Shown here: one piece after another, positions 7,760 to 15,944 of the stretch
How positions within the stretch are numbered: the stretch's first letter is position 1
How the letters are laid out: every line of letters begins with the position of its first letter
Origin: Acidiferrobacteraceae bacterium
GTDB taxonomy: Bacteria; Pseudomonadota; Gammaproteobacteria; Arenicellales; UBA868
Direction: 5' to 3'
Assembly: GCA_002724185.1 (NCBI GenBank)
Contig: PBOB01000017.1
Location: forward strand, 1 to 33,077
Length of the DNA: 33,077 bases
The notes under the pieces: model-generated
Told to the model about the DNA's origin: nothing
Seen by the model: only the letters and a program-made list of their open reading frames with translations
The model's database searches: none
Program-made: the position numbers and the translations under genes

Positions 7760-8713
7760 TCATATCTGACCTAGTGCTATCGCGTTTCGAAAATGGTCAA
7801 TGGTCTGGGCGACGCCATGGTCTAGTGAGGTATCTGGTATATTCCCAAGCAGATTTCTCAATTCTGCGTCTGTTTGCCCTTTTGGGAATGGAAGAGAAGT
7901 ATCTTCTGATGTGATAGTTACGCTTGGCTCGACAGCATTAATCGCACGAACTATATCGTCAACGTGCACAACAGCGCCACGAATATTATAAACATCGGCG
8001 CCTTCTTTTTTGATAGATGCTGCTTGAATAAAGATCTTTGCGATATCGTCAACAAACTGGAATCCGTTGTACCCACCAAAACTAATATGATAATTCTCGC
8101 CCTTCGCAGCAGCCAACATTGCCATGGTTGGTGTTGATGTTAGCCCTTGGTCTCGTCCTGGGCCATAAACAGTGTATGGTCGTAATCCAATACTTGCAAT
8201 TCTATGGTCTTGCCAATAAACAGCTGCGGTGCCTTCGTTAGCCTGCTTGAAGACGCCATACAATGTCGCCGGTCGTAGTTCTGAGTCATGCTGTAAGAGT
8301 TCGGTGGAATACAGGCTGCTTTCGCCATAGACTGCGACACTACTTGCGAAGACAACTTGTTCGACGCCCGCCTCTCTGGCGCCTTCGAAAATATTTGTTG
8401 TACCGACCACATTGACTGCTGCCCCTTTAGGTGGATTGTCTTTGCAAAAGGGCACTTGAAGTGCTCCTAAATGAATTATGTGGGTTGCAGCTGACTCAAC
8501 GATACTACGTTTAACATGGTCAGTATCAGTTAGATCTCCACGAACGAACGCAACTTGCTGCAGTTGGCTCTCATCCATTATCAGCTCAAGGCGGCTACGG
8601 TTAGGGCTAATATCAAATACAGTCACAGCTAATTCTTTTTCAACTAGATTTTTGACGACCCATGCACCAATACAACCCATAGCTCCGGTAATGAAAAAGT
8701 GATTCTGATTCAT
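7760..8713 (-). CDS. NAD-dependent epimerase/dehydratase (extended SDR)
   Basis: This 317-residue extended short-chain dehydrogenase has the cofactor loop TGAMGCIG at residues 9-16, an aspartate at the end of strand 2 (VFDIS, favouring NAD), the second nucleotide segment RGDLTD, HLGALQVP, the serine strand FASSVAVYG and the catalytic YGVFK. The late segment RPYTVYGPGRDQG is typical of nucleotide-sugar epimerases and related NAD-dependent dehydratases. A sugar, uronic acid or small hydroxyacid substrate is possible; no polysaccharide gene is near. It follows the FAH-family gene on the same strand after 44 bases, so they may share a transcript, and it converges with the enolase-superfamily gene. 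Specific function is not assigned. Confidence 0.88.
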   Translation of the reverse strand: MNQNHFFITGAMGCIGAWVVKNLVEKELAVTVFDISPNRSRLELIMDESQLQQVAFVRGDLTDTDHVKRSIVESAATHIIHLGALQVPFCKDNPPKGAAVNVVGTTNIFEGAREAGVEQVVFASSVAVYGESSLYSTELLQHDSELRPATLYGVFKQANEGTAAVYWQDHRIASIGLRPYTVYGPGRDQGLTSTPTMAMLAAAKGENYHISFGGYNGFQFVDDIAKIFIQAASIKKEGADVYNIRGAVVHVDDIVRAINAVEPSVTITSEDTSLPFPKGQTDAELRNLLGNIPDTSLDHGVAQTIDHFRNAIALGQI

Positions 8714-8757
8714 GGAAATATATCTTCCCTTAGGGTCTAAGTAATGGGTTTAATGCA

Positions 8758-9606
8758 TTATGCGTTAGCGAGAACGACATTTTGCTGTTGAGTTCCTAGC
8801 CCCTCAACTGATAGCCGAACTTCGTCTCCAGCACTTAAGTATACTGGAGGTTTCATACCTAGACCCACTCCTTTAGGGGTGCCGGTAGCTATGATATCCC
8901 CAGCCTGAAGGCTCATGCATTGGCTGAGGTAGGATACGATTTCGGCGACAGAAAAGATCATAGTGCGAGTGTTAGCATCTTGATGTCGTATCCCATTCAC
9001 CTCGAGCCAAAGGTCCAGTTCCTGCGGATTATTAATTTCATCACCTGTTACTAGCCACGGTCCAATCGGGCCGTACGTGTCCGCCGATTTGCCTTTAACC
9101 CATTGACCACCCCTTTCCATCTGCCATTCTCGTTCAGATACGTCATGAACAATGCAGTAGCCAGCTACGTAATCAAGTGACTCGCTCTCGGTAATATTTT
9201 TTGCATCGCTGCCCATCACGATCCCAAGTTCAACCTCCCAATCTGTCTTAGTTGAGCCTGGTAGCAGCACGATGTCATCATTCGGACCAACGATTGAGCT
9301 CGTCGCTTTCATAAAGACTACAGGCTCACTTGGTATCGGCTGGCCGCTCTCCAATGCGTGATCAGTGTAATTAAGTCCAATACATATAAATTTGCCAACA
9401 CCGGATAAGCAGGGGCCAATCCTTGGTTGTCCCTCCACTGCTAGTAGTTCTATCGGATCAATTTCAGACAGGGTATGAAGTTGTTCGGGATTTAGAATTG
9501 TAGGGTTAATATCTTGGACATGTTGGGAAAGGTCTCGTATGACACCCTGGTCATCTAACAATGCCGGTTTTTCTTGGCCTTGTAGACCATACCGTAGTAG
9601 TTTCAT
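8758..9606 (-). CDS. Fumarylacetoacetate hydrolase (FAH) family protein
   Basis: This 282-residue protein has an N-terminal extension (MKLLRYGLQGQEKPALLDDQG) followed by the FAH barrel. Landmarks are KFICIGLNYTDHA, EPVVFMKATSSIVGP, the metal-site segment DWEVELGIVMG with two acidic ligands, VAGYCIVHDVSEREWQ, KSADTYGPIGPWLV and GDIIATGTPKGVG. The family includes 2-hydroxyhepta-2,4-diene-1,7-dioate isomerase, acylpyruvate hydrolase, ureidoglycolate lyase and 2,4-diketo-3-deoxy-sugar hydrolase; the length and order match the last groups as well. An AAGG ribosome site precedes the ATG. With the SDR and epimerase nearby, a diketo-deoxy-sugar acid route is one possibility, but the substrate is open. 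Confidence 0.9.
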   Translation of the reverse strand: MKLLRYGLQGQEKPALLDDQGVIRDLSQHVQDINPTILNPEQLHTLSEIDPIELLAVEGQPRIGPCLSGVGKFICIGLNYTDHALESGQPIPSEPVVFMKATSSIVGPNDDIVLLPGSTKTDWEVELGIVMGSDAKNITESESLDYVAGYCIVHDVSEREWQMERGGQWVKGKSADTYGPIGPWLVTGDEINNPQELDLWLEVNGIRHQDANTRTMIFSVAEIVSYLSQCMSLQAGDIIATGTPKGVGLGMKPPVYLSAGDEVRLSVEGLGTQQQNVVLANA

Positions 9607-9647
9607 CTTGATACCTTCTAGCTATATCAGGGTTTGGAATAACATTA

Positions 9648-9668
9648 AGCACGTGCTACCTATAGGTA
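9648..9668. repeat. Two abutting perfect palindromes upstream of the FAH gene
   Basis: AGCACGTGCT (9648-9657) and TACCTATAGGTA (9657-9668) are each identical to their reverse complement and share one base. They lie 42-62 bases upstream of the minus-strand FAH start, a position that would suit an operator for a dimeric regulator. No regulator gene is adjacent. Confidence 0.4.
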
Positions 9669-9713
9669 ACAGTGTAGCTGAAATAGGTATATAAGTAACT
9701 ACTGTGTATCACT

Positions 9714-9729
9714 TTAAGCTTAAGCTTAA
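9714..9729. repeat. 16-base perfect palindrome at the end of the dehydrogenase gene
   Basis: The sequence TTAAGCTTAAGCTTAA equals its own reverse complement and contains a tandem AAGCTT unit. It covers the TAA stop of the D-2-hydroxyacid dehydrogenase. It lacks a GC-rich stem and a following T-run in the direction of transcription, so it does not look like a standard intrinsic terminator. Confidence 0.5.
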
Positions 9730-10694
9730 GATTTGATGACCTCTGGATTTGCGACCATTTCTGGCTTAAGAGCTCCATTGAAAGCTGCAAAAATATTTTC
9801 ACAGGAAATTATTGCCATTCGCTCTAGCGATTCGCGACTGACACCAGCGCAATGCGGACTGAGAACGACGTTGGGCAATTTCAATAACGGATGTTCTGGT
9901 TCTGGGGGCTCTTGCGAAAATACATCAATACCGGCGCCCGCAATTGTGCCCTGAACAAGTGCGGTTGCCAAATCCAGTTCGTTAATGATACCGCCACGCG
10001 CTGTGTTTATAACGATCGCCGAAGGTTTCATTTGTTTAAGTGTAGTCTCAGTGATTAGGTTAGTTGTTTCGCTGGTTCTAGGGCAGTGGAGCGTAAGAAT
10101 ATCTACTTTCGATAAAATATCCGAGATTGAATCGACTGGAGAGCAGCCGGAATCAATAATGGAACCTGAGGGAACATAAGGATCAACTACGTATATCTTG
10201 ATACCAAACGCCTGGGCCCTACTCGCTAGCGCCCGCCCCGTGCGGCCAAATCCAATTATCAGCATCACTTTGCCTTCTATGTTCGAGCTTATCGGTTTTT
10301 CCCTGAAGTCAAAGTTGCCATGTCGTACGGCAATATCGTAGTCAAAGATCTTTTTGGCCAATGAAAGTATGAGCAACATTGCTTGCTCGGCTACAGCTAT
10401 TTGATTGCTGCCTATAGCAAGAGCGAGAGGAATATTTCGCTCTGTTAGGCAGTTAATGTCGATATTGTCATAGCCGACGCCATGTCGTGAAACAATCTCT
10501 AAGTCCGGGCAGCTCTCGATAATTCTCCTGCTGATTGTTGCAGAGCGTACCAAGATACCATGACTTGCTTCCACAGCAGAACATAACTCATCTTCAGAGG
10601 AAGTTTCGATCACCTCATAGCGAATACTGGTTTGCTGTTCTAGTAAATCAATACCCGCCGCGTTCAGCTGGCCAATTACAGTAATCTTTTTCAT
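9726..10694 (-). CDS. D-2-hydroxyacid dehydrogenase (phosphoglycerate dehydrogenase-like)
   Basis: This 322-residue NAD-dependent D-isomer dehydrogenase has the substrate-domain loop VSRHGVGYDNID, a nucleotide loop IGFGRTG after the linker helix, an aspartate at the end of the next strand (VVDPY), and the catalytic set: Arg in NTARGG, Glu in FSQEPP and His in SPHCAG. The order and length match the short form (about 310-330) that lacks the C-terminal ACT domain of SerA. It therefore may reduce or oxidise glyoxylate, hydroxypyruvate or another 2-oxoacid rather than make serine. It is separated by 119 bases from the FAH gene and is divergent from the SDR gene across a 223-base region. A paralogue lies at 12721-13689. 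Confidence 0.9.
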   Translation of the reverse strand: MKKITVIGQLNAAGIDLLEQQTSIRYEVIETSSEDELCSAVEASHGILVRSATISRRIIESCPDLEIVSRHGVGYDNIDINCLTERNIPLALAIGSNQIAVAEQAMLLILSLAKKIFDYDIAVRHGNFDFREKPISSNIEGKVMLIIGFGRTGRALASRAQAFGIKIYVVDPYVPSGSIIDSGCSPVDSISDILSKVDILTLHCPRTSETTNLITETTLKQMKPSAIVINTARGGIINELDLATALVQGTIAGAGIDVFSQEPPEPEHPLLKLPNVVLSPHCAGVSRESLERMAIISCENIFAAFNGALKPEMVANPEVIKS

Positions 10695-10765
10695 CGGTAT
10701 AGTTGTAGCGTATGATGAGTCTAGCTTACAAATTATTTGAATAGATTACTAGCAATAACAAGGGC

Positions 10766-10808
10766 GGGGACTGACGCTGGGAGCGCGCTCTATATACAGA
10801 TCGTCCCC
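10766..10808 (+). promoter_or_regulatory. Imperfect GC-rich hairpin in the divergent intergenic region
   Basis: GGGGAC (10766-10771) pairs with GTCCCC (10803-10808). GA with TC and CTG with CAG extend the stem inward past a small bulge and an internal loop. The loop holds a separate perfect palindrome, GAGCGCGCTC (10781-10790). The element is much more GC-rich than its surroundings and lies 110 bases before the SDR start and about 70 bases before the start of the divergent dehydrogenase. It could be a structured leader or an operator; it matches no riboswitch class that I recognise. Confidence 0.4.
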
Positions 10809-10917
10809 ATTAAACAGATTGCGGTATAGTTTCATCACGCATCTTTGGCGTAAACTTCGCATATAAATTAACAGCAGGTGAAGTCTTAGAACAAATAGCT
10901 AAGAGGGCAAATACTAC

Positions 10918-11670
10918 ATGAATCAGATCGATCTAAATGGACAATGCGCAATTGTGACAGGTGGAGCACAAGGTATTGGCCTAAGCATTGCTAAACGAAT
11001 TCTGGATTCGGGCGGGAGGGTTAGTCTGTGGGACCAGGACAAGCAGGCTTTGAATGAGGCAGAGACTGCATTAGGGTCCCCGGATACCCTTCATCAGTGC
11101 ATGGTAGAACTTACTGATTGGGACTCAGTAGAATCGGCTGAGACTGCCACCAGAGAATGTTTTGGTCATGTTGATATACTTGTGAATAATGCAGGAATAG
11201 CTGGTCCAACTGGGCCAAGCTGGACGTATTCGCTTGAGGATTGGCGGCGTGTTGTAGATGTCGATTTAAATGGCGTTTACTATTGCTTACGTGCCGTTAT
11301 TCCCTCAATGCTAGAGCAAAATTATGGTCGCGTTGTTAATGTAGCCTCTATTGCAGGTAAGGAGGGGAACCCTAACGCTGCTGCATACAGTGCAGCAAAA
11401 GCGGGGGTCATTGCCTTAACTAAATCAGTTGCAAAGGAAACTGCAGACAAAAACATTTCCGTGAATTGCATTACTCCAGCTGCGGCTAGGACGCGTATTT
11501 TTGAACAGGTTAGTCAAGACCACATTGACTACATGTTATCAAAAATTCCAAGAGGAAGATTTGTTTATGTTGAGGAGATTGCAGCTATGGTTTCATGGCT
11601 TGTGTCTGAGGAGAACTCCTTTACTACTGGCGGTGTGTTCGATCTAAGTGGTGGTCGTGCAACTTATTGA
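10918..11670 (+). CDS. Short-chain dehydrogenase/reductase (FabG-like)
   Basis: This 250-residue classical SDR has cofactor loop TGGAQGIG (15-22), an aspartate after strand 2 (WDQD, favouring NAD), NNAG in LVNNAGIAG, the catalytic serine strand VNVASIAG, YSAAK as the Tyr-x-x-x-Lys pair, and a C-terminal TGGVFDLSGGRATY. Close family members include 3-oxoacyl-ACP reductases and sugar-acid or hydroxyacid dehydrogenases; the absence of fatty-acid genes makes a catabolic NAD-dependent alcohol dehydrogenase more likely. A GAGGG-type ribosome site precedes the ATG. It opens a plus-strand cluster with the ketopantoate-reductase-like gene 27 bases on and a D-2-hydroxyacid dehydrogenase after that. Confidence 0.9.
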   Translation: MNQIDLNGQCAIVTGGAQGIGLSIAKRILDSGGRVSLWDQDKQALNEAETALGSPDTLHQCMVELTDWDSVESAETATRECFGHVDILVNNAGIAGPTGPSWTYSLEDWRRVVDVDLNGVYYCLRAVIPSMLEQNYGRVVNVASIAGKEGNPNAAAYSAAKAGVIALTKSVAKETADKNISVNCITPAAARTRIFEQVSQDHIDYMLSKIPRGRFVYVEEIAAMVSWLVSEENSFTTGGVFDLSGGRATY

Positions 11671-11697
11671 TAAATTATTTGCTTGGTAAGATGCTAG

Positions 11698-12633
11698 ATG
11701 AAAATAGCAGTTGTCGGAGTTGGCGGTGTTGGTGGCTACCTAGGAGGAAAACTGGCAGCTAATGGTTCTGATGTTGTATTCCTTGTTAAGAGCAGTTATT
11801 TGGATATTTTTAGGCGCAAAGGCCTTCATATCGTTGGCGCAGAAAACGTTACTGTTTTCCCGGTCCATGTTTCGGACGAAGCGCGGGACGTAGGTGTTGT
11901 AGATATCGTACTGTTATGTGTCAAATTGTATGATCTACAAGCTGTATCGATGGCCATACTGCCGCTTATCGGCCAAAAGACATCGGTTGTTACGTTACAG
12001 AATGGAGTTGAAAGCCCATCTATTGTTGGCGCTATAGTAGGACATGAAAAGATAATACCGGGTGCAGCATACTTCCCCGCTAATATCAATACTCCTGGTG
12101 AAATCGAATTCAAAGGAGCTATTCAAGGAAAGCCATTAGTTGAGTTTGCGCTCCTATCACCGCTATGTAATTCCAGCGCAATCTCATTATTGGATGAATT
12201 TCGAGATGCTGGAGTATCAGCTCAGTTGTCGCTGGACGCGGACAGGATGCTGTGGGAGAAATTTTGCTGGATTTTGGGAGTAAGCTCCGTAACGGCAGCC
12301 ACTCGTCAAGATATTAGTGTAGTGCGGTCGGATAATGACATGCGTGCACTATTTGCAGCGAGCGTTCATGAATGCGCCGAGGTGGGAAGAGCGTCAGGCG
12401 TGGATCTTGCAAATAGCATAGAGCTAGATTTGATGAACTTGCTCGATGCAAACCCAGGAAATGGCAAGAGCTCCTTACTGGTAGATCTTGAGAAGAGTCG
12501 ACCCCTTGAGCTTGAAGGTCTTGCAGGGGTGGTTCATAGGCTCGGCCTGAAGCATAGAATACCAACACCCGTAACTTCAACTGTCTATGCATCTCTCAAA
12601 GCATTTGTTAGTGGCAACGTAGCTTTAGGCTAA
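11698..12633 (+). CDS. 2-dehydropantoate 2-reductase family protein (PanE/ApbA-like)
   Basis: This 311-residue protein has the dinucleotide loop VGVGGVGGYLGGKLA at residues 6-20, LCVKLYD with the family's conserved lysine, TLQNGVES, a second lysine in LWEKFCW, and the C-terminal helical domain with SSLLVDLEKSRPLELEGLAG, where the conserved glutamate follows. These are the ketopantoate reductase motifs. The reaction would be NADPH reduction of 2-dehydropantoate to pantoate for coenzyme A synthesis, but panB/panC are absent and the neighbours are oxidoreductases. Many paralogues of this family in catabolic clusters reduce other branched 2-oxoacids, so a role outside pantothenate synthesis is plausible. 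Confidence 0.88.
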   Translation: MKIAVVGVGGVGGYLGGKLAANGSDVVFLVKSSYLDIFRRKGLHIVGAENVTVFPVHVSDEARDVGVVDIVLLCVKLYDLQAVSMAILPLIGQKTSVVTLQNGVESPSIVGAIVGHEKIIPGAAYFPANINTPGEIEFKGAIQGKPLVEFALLSPLCNSSAISLLDEFRDAGVSAQLSLDADRMLWEKFCWILGVSSVTAATRQDISVVRSDNDMRALFAASVHECAEVGRASGVDLANSIELDLMNLLDANPGNGKSSLLVDLEKSRPLELEGLAGVVHRLGLKHRIPTPVTSTVYASLKAFVSGNVALG

Positions 12634-12720
12634 ATGAGTGCGTTACCTATTCGCATCGAATTATTTAAGAGGCAATGCAAATATAGGCTTGATTGTAAGA
12701 ACTACCAAGAGTAAAAAATT

Positions 12721-13689
12721 ATGAGCATAGCTGATCTTAATCTGAAGATATTGTTCGCACATCCATCGTATCGACTAGCTGAAGTATTTCAGCAGAGACG
12801 ATTAGATATCGAGAGCAGGCAAGTATGGTCTGGAGAAAATCTTAGTATGCAGGTTCAAGATATAGACGTTCTTGTAATATCTGGACTTTGGTCAAATGAA
12901 TTACTTAAGTCGGCGAAGAAGTTGAGTTATATACAATCGATTAGTGCTGGCTATGATCAATTTCCATTAAGTGCGTTGAGAAAACGACGAATCCGGTTAG
13001 CTAATGCTGCTGGAGTTAATCGTGATGCGGTAGCACAGCATGCGATGGGCCTAATTCTAAGTTTTGCTCGCCAACTGCACCTAGCGAGGGATAATCAGCG
13101 ACTTAATTATTGGCGACCTATGATTTCATCAGTACGTAGCAGAGAAGATGACTTAAGAGGTAGAGTTATGCTTGTAGTGGGTCTTGGTGATATAGGGACT
13201 GCGCTAGCACAGCTTGCGCGCTCCTTCGGCATGAAGATCATTGGTATTAAACGTGATATCTCGAAACCTCCAGACGTTGCACATGCGGTATATCCACCTA
13301 ACAAGTTAGATGCGCTAGTTTCTGATGCAGACTTTATTGTTCTTTGTTGTCCTTTGAATGCCGATACGAAAAATATTATTAATACTTCGCTACTAAAAAA
13401 AATGAAAAGTTCAGCCTACCTAATAAATGTTGCACGTGGCGGATGTATCGATGAGCGTGCGCTTCTAGAGGCTATCCAGAATAAAGATATCGCAGGGGCG
13501 GGGCTTGACCATTTCAGCGAAGAGCCCCTTAGCTCTAAATCTCCATTTTGGGGTCTTAGCAACGTGCTTATTACGCCACATTCCGCGGGGGAGACGCAAA
13601 AGTATGAAGTCGGTATCATCGATATACTCACAGAAAATCTAAAAAAAATGGATTTAGATGATCGGGACTTCACTAATCGCATCGTTTAG
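12721..13689 (+). CDS. D-2-hydroxyacid dehydrogenase, second copy
   Basis: This 322-residue protein has the D-isomer dehydrogenase plan: SISAGYDQFPL in the substrate domain, the dinucleotide loop VVGLGDIGTALA, Arg in NVARGG, Glu in FSEEPL and His in TPHSAGET. The strand after the glycine loop ends in KRD rather than a clear acidic residue (GIKRDIS), which is usually seen in members that prefer NADPH over NAD. It may therefore be a glyoxylate/hydroxypyruvate reductase-like enzyme. It is similar in size to, but clearly diverged from, the copy at 9726-10694. It ends 34 bases before the convergent CoA-transferase gene. Confidence 0.9.
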   Translation: MSIADLNLKILFAHPSYRLAEVFQQRRLDIESRQVWSGENLSMQVQDIDVLVISGLWSNELLKSAKKLSYIQSISAGYDQFPLSALRKRRIRLANAAGVNRDAVAQHAMGLILSFARQLHLARDNQRLNYWRPMISSVRSREDDLRGRVMLVVGLGDIGTALAQLARSFGMKIIGIKRDISKPPDVAHAVYPPNKLDALVSDADFIVLCCPLNADTKNIINTSLLKKMKSSAYLINVARGGCIDERALLEAIQNKDIAGAGLDHFSEEPLSSKSPFWGLSNVLITPHSAGETQKYEVGIIDILTENLKKMDLDDRDFTNRIV

Positions 13690-13723
13690 CGTCCAGTGAC
13701 ATATACAAATCTAGGTGTAGTAG

Positions 13724-14947
13724 CTAGATCACGCCATCGTTGGAGTATGACTCAATCTCATTGTCTGTATAGCCCAGGCCAACAAGTATCTCTCTATTGT
13801 GTTCACCGAGTTTTGGTGCTGGATCGCGAATTAGCCCGGGGGTTCGAGATAATGTAGCTGGTATATTATGTGTAATCAGGCTTTCTATCTCATCGTCTGG
13901 CACACGTATCAAAATCTTACGAGCTTTGACCATCGGATCGTCAATGATGTCAGCAACGGTCTGAACTGGCCCTACGGTTACCCCAGCTGCTCTAAAGATT
14001 GCTAAATTCTCACTTTGTTCACGAGACGCTATAAACCCCCCGATAATAACATCTAGCTCATTACAGTGCTTTACCCGGTCAGCATTCGAGGAAAAACGCG
14101 GGTCTTCGACAGCATTAGGGTGTCCGATGGTCTCCATCAGCCGAATGAACATGGATTGCATCGATGCTGACAGCGCTACATACCTACCATCTTTGCACAG
14201 ATACACATTTCGAGGCGCCGTAGTTTGTATACGGCTTCCGATCCTTTTTGGCGTGATACCGGTTAACTCATATTCTGCCGCTTGAGGCCCTAGGATTGCT
14301 AAGAGGGGGTCAAAGAGCGGAAGATCAATAACTTGCCCTGAGCCCCCACTGACTTCTGTGTGACGTAGCGCTACAAGTGTAGCGATACCGCCATATAATC
14401 CAGCAATCATGTCTGCTAAAGCTAGTGGTGGCAATATTGGAGGACTGTCTGGCATTCCGTTCATCTCTGCGAAGCCGCTTCTCGCTTCGACAAGCGAGCC
14501 GAATCCTGGAAATTGTCGATCTGGGCCCTCTTGGCCCCAGCCAGATATTCGAACAATTACTAGATTTGGGTTGATTTTGTGTAGCGCTTCTGGTCCAAGC
14601 CCCCATTTCTCAAGCGTGCCCGGTATAAAATTCTCTACAAGGATTTGTGACGATTCGACCAATTGAAATAATAACGCTTTGCCGCGTGGGGTTGTAAAAT
14701 TTAGGGATAAGCTCTTTTTATTTCTAGCGTATATCTTCCAATATAGGCTGATCCCTTCGACCCGCCAATTACGTAGGTCATCACCATAGCCTGGCCGCTC
14801 GACTTTAATTACTTCCGCTCCATAGTCGGCGAGGAAGTGGGTCAGCGCATTGCCTGCAACAAGTCGAGAAAGATCAAGGATTTTAAGGCCAGTAAGGGGG
14901 CCTGAATCATCTACCGCGTAAGGTACGTCACTTAAAGGGGCTATCAT
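13724..14947 (-). CDS. Class III (CaiB/BaiF) CoA-transferase
   Basis: This 407-residue protein has the family N-terminus LTGLKILDLSRLVAGNALTHFLADYGAEVIKVE, then NKKSLSLNF, LVENFIPGTLEKWGLG, VIVRISGWGQEGP, and the catalytic aspartate D179 in LALADMIAGLYG. In formyl-CoA transferase this aspartate forms the acyl-enzyme anhydride. The enzymes move CoA between carboxylic acids (for example carnitine, bile acids, mesaconate, oxalate) without free-acid activation by ATP. The gene stands alone on the minus strand, converging with the D-2-hydroxyacid dehydrogenase. Its substrate could be a hydroxyacid or enoic acid made by its neighbours, but this is inference. The ATG at 14947 places the family N-terminal motif as expected. 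Confidence 0.92.
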   Translation of the reverse strand: MIAPLSDVPYAVDDSGPLTGLKILDLSRLVAGNALTHFLADYGAEVIKVERPGYGDDLRNWRVEGISLYWKIYARNKKSLSLNFTTPRGKALLFQLVESSQILVENFIPGTLEKWGLGPEALHKINPNLVIVRISGWGQEGPDRQFPGFGSLVEARSGFAEMNGMPDSPPILPPLALADMIAGLYGGIATLVALRHTEVSGGSGQVIDLPLFDPLLAILGPQAAEYELTGITPKRIGSRIQTTAPRNVYLCKDGRYVALSASMQSMFIRLMETIGHPNAVEDPRFSSNADRVKHCNELDVIIGGFIASREQSENLAIFRAAGVTVGPVQTVADIIDDPMVKARKILIRVPDDEIESLITHNIPATLSRTPGLIRDPAPKLGEHNREILVGLGYTDNEIESYSNDGVI

Positions 14948-15322
14948 GGTTTTTGCCGTAGTTATTGATTCCCTAGATCAACAGTTGCCGGTTCCGCAGT
15001 AAAATTAGGCGATCTTGAGTCCCATCATTCCATACTTCAGGATGGTATTTGGCGAAATGTCAAGTGTGATATACATGAGGACTCCATTAAACTATCTAGT
15101 ACAATTGGGTCGGTGCGACGGGGGAGTATAATCTAGAGTAGCTGGTTGGCAAGAACTATTGTAGATCGGGGCTTGGTTTGTTTATTTATCGTATCGAACC
15201 AATATGAGTGGAAGCATTAGATAGCAAGGTTCGAGTAGAGGGCGATTGTATGGCAGGTGTCTAGCTGCAGAGGATCTAGGCGTTTAAACAATGTTAGCAA
15301 ATTATTCTAGGGAGATGATGAA
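14948..15322. other. Intergenic region between divergent genes, nothing definite
   Basis: These 375 bases separate the minus-strand CoA-transferase from plus-strand bioY. No coding frame, tRNA or recognised riboswitch is visible. A weak hairpin is possible from TTGGTT (15173-15178) with AACCAA (15197-15202) across an 18-base loop. No convincing BirA or BioR operator was found before bioY. Both genes presumably have their promoters here. Confidence 0.5.
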
Positions 15323-15880
15323 TTGAAGACTACCCTTGTAGGTACTATCTGGCAGAGTACAGGCAATTCGCTGCTTAAACAGGTCGGTTTAGCTGTACTA
15401 GGAACAATATTATTAGCGATTTCTGCCAAGGTACAAGTTCCATTCTGGCCAGTACCAATGACGATGCAAACATTTGTTGTGTTAGTACTTGGTATTGCCT
15501 ACGGAGCTCGGCTCGGTTTGGCAACTGGAGTACTGTATATGCTTGAGGGCATATTTGGTCTTCCGGTTTTTGCCACTGGCAGTGGCTATCTCTACGTCAT
15601 AGGGCCAACCGGAGGTTATTTGTTCGGTTTCATCTTGGCGATGGGTATCATTGGCTGGCTTGCTGAAAGACGTTGGGATCGCTCGGTTCCATCAATAGTT
15701 GGTGCCATGTTAATTGGCGAGGCTATTATTTTTTCGGTGGGGATTGCATGGCTTGCGTCACTTATAGGCATAGACAGAGCGCTACAAGCGGGCCTGTATC
15801 CATTTATAGCTGCAGAGGTGTTTAAGATAGTTCTCGCAGCCGCTACCATTCCTTTGATCTGGCGCCGATTAGCGAAGTAG
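15323..15880 (+). CDS. bioY: BioY, biotin-binding S component of an ECF transporter
   Basis: This 185-residue membrane protein has six likely helices. BioY marks are KVQVPFWPVPMTMQTFVVL near the N-terminus, GLPVFATG, and the segment IGPTGGYLFGF, which lies in the biotin site. It captures biotin in the cytoplasmic membrane. The ATPase and EcfT partners are not in the window, so it either shares a module encoded elsewhere or works alone, as reported for some BioY proteins. The start is a TTG with GGGAG nine bases upstream. The only nearby ATGs (15315, 15318) are in another frame that stops after three codons at a TGA overlapping the TTG. The next gene (aldehyde oxidoreductase) starts 64 bases on. 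Confidence 0.92.
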   Translation: MKTTLVGTIWQSTGNSLLKQVGLAVLGTILLAISAKVQVPFWPVPMTMQTFVVLVLGIAYGARLGLATGVLYMLEGIFGLPVFATGSGYLYVIGPTGGYLFGFILAMGIIGWLAERRWDRSVPSIVGAMLIGEAIIFSVGIAWLASLIGIDRALQAGLYPFIAAEVFKIVLAAATIPLIWRRLAK

Positions 15881-15944
15881 ATTGTGAATTATATTTATCG
15901 TTAACACTGGAGGGTTAGGGATCATAATCCTGATTGAGCCAAAA

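Noticed and set aside
15175-15245. tRNA-like GGTTCGAGT segment upstream of bioY
   Set aside because: The flanking bases do not form a T stem, and no acceptor, D or anticodon stem could be folded around it.
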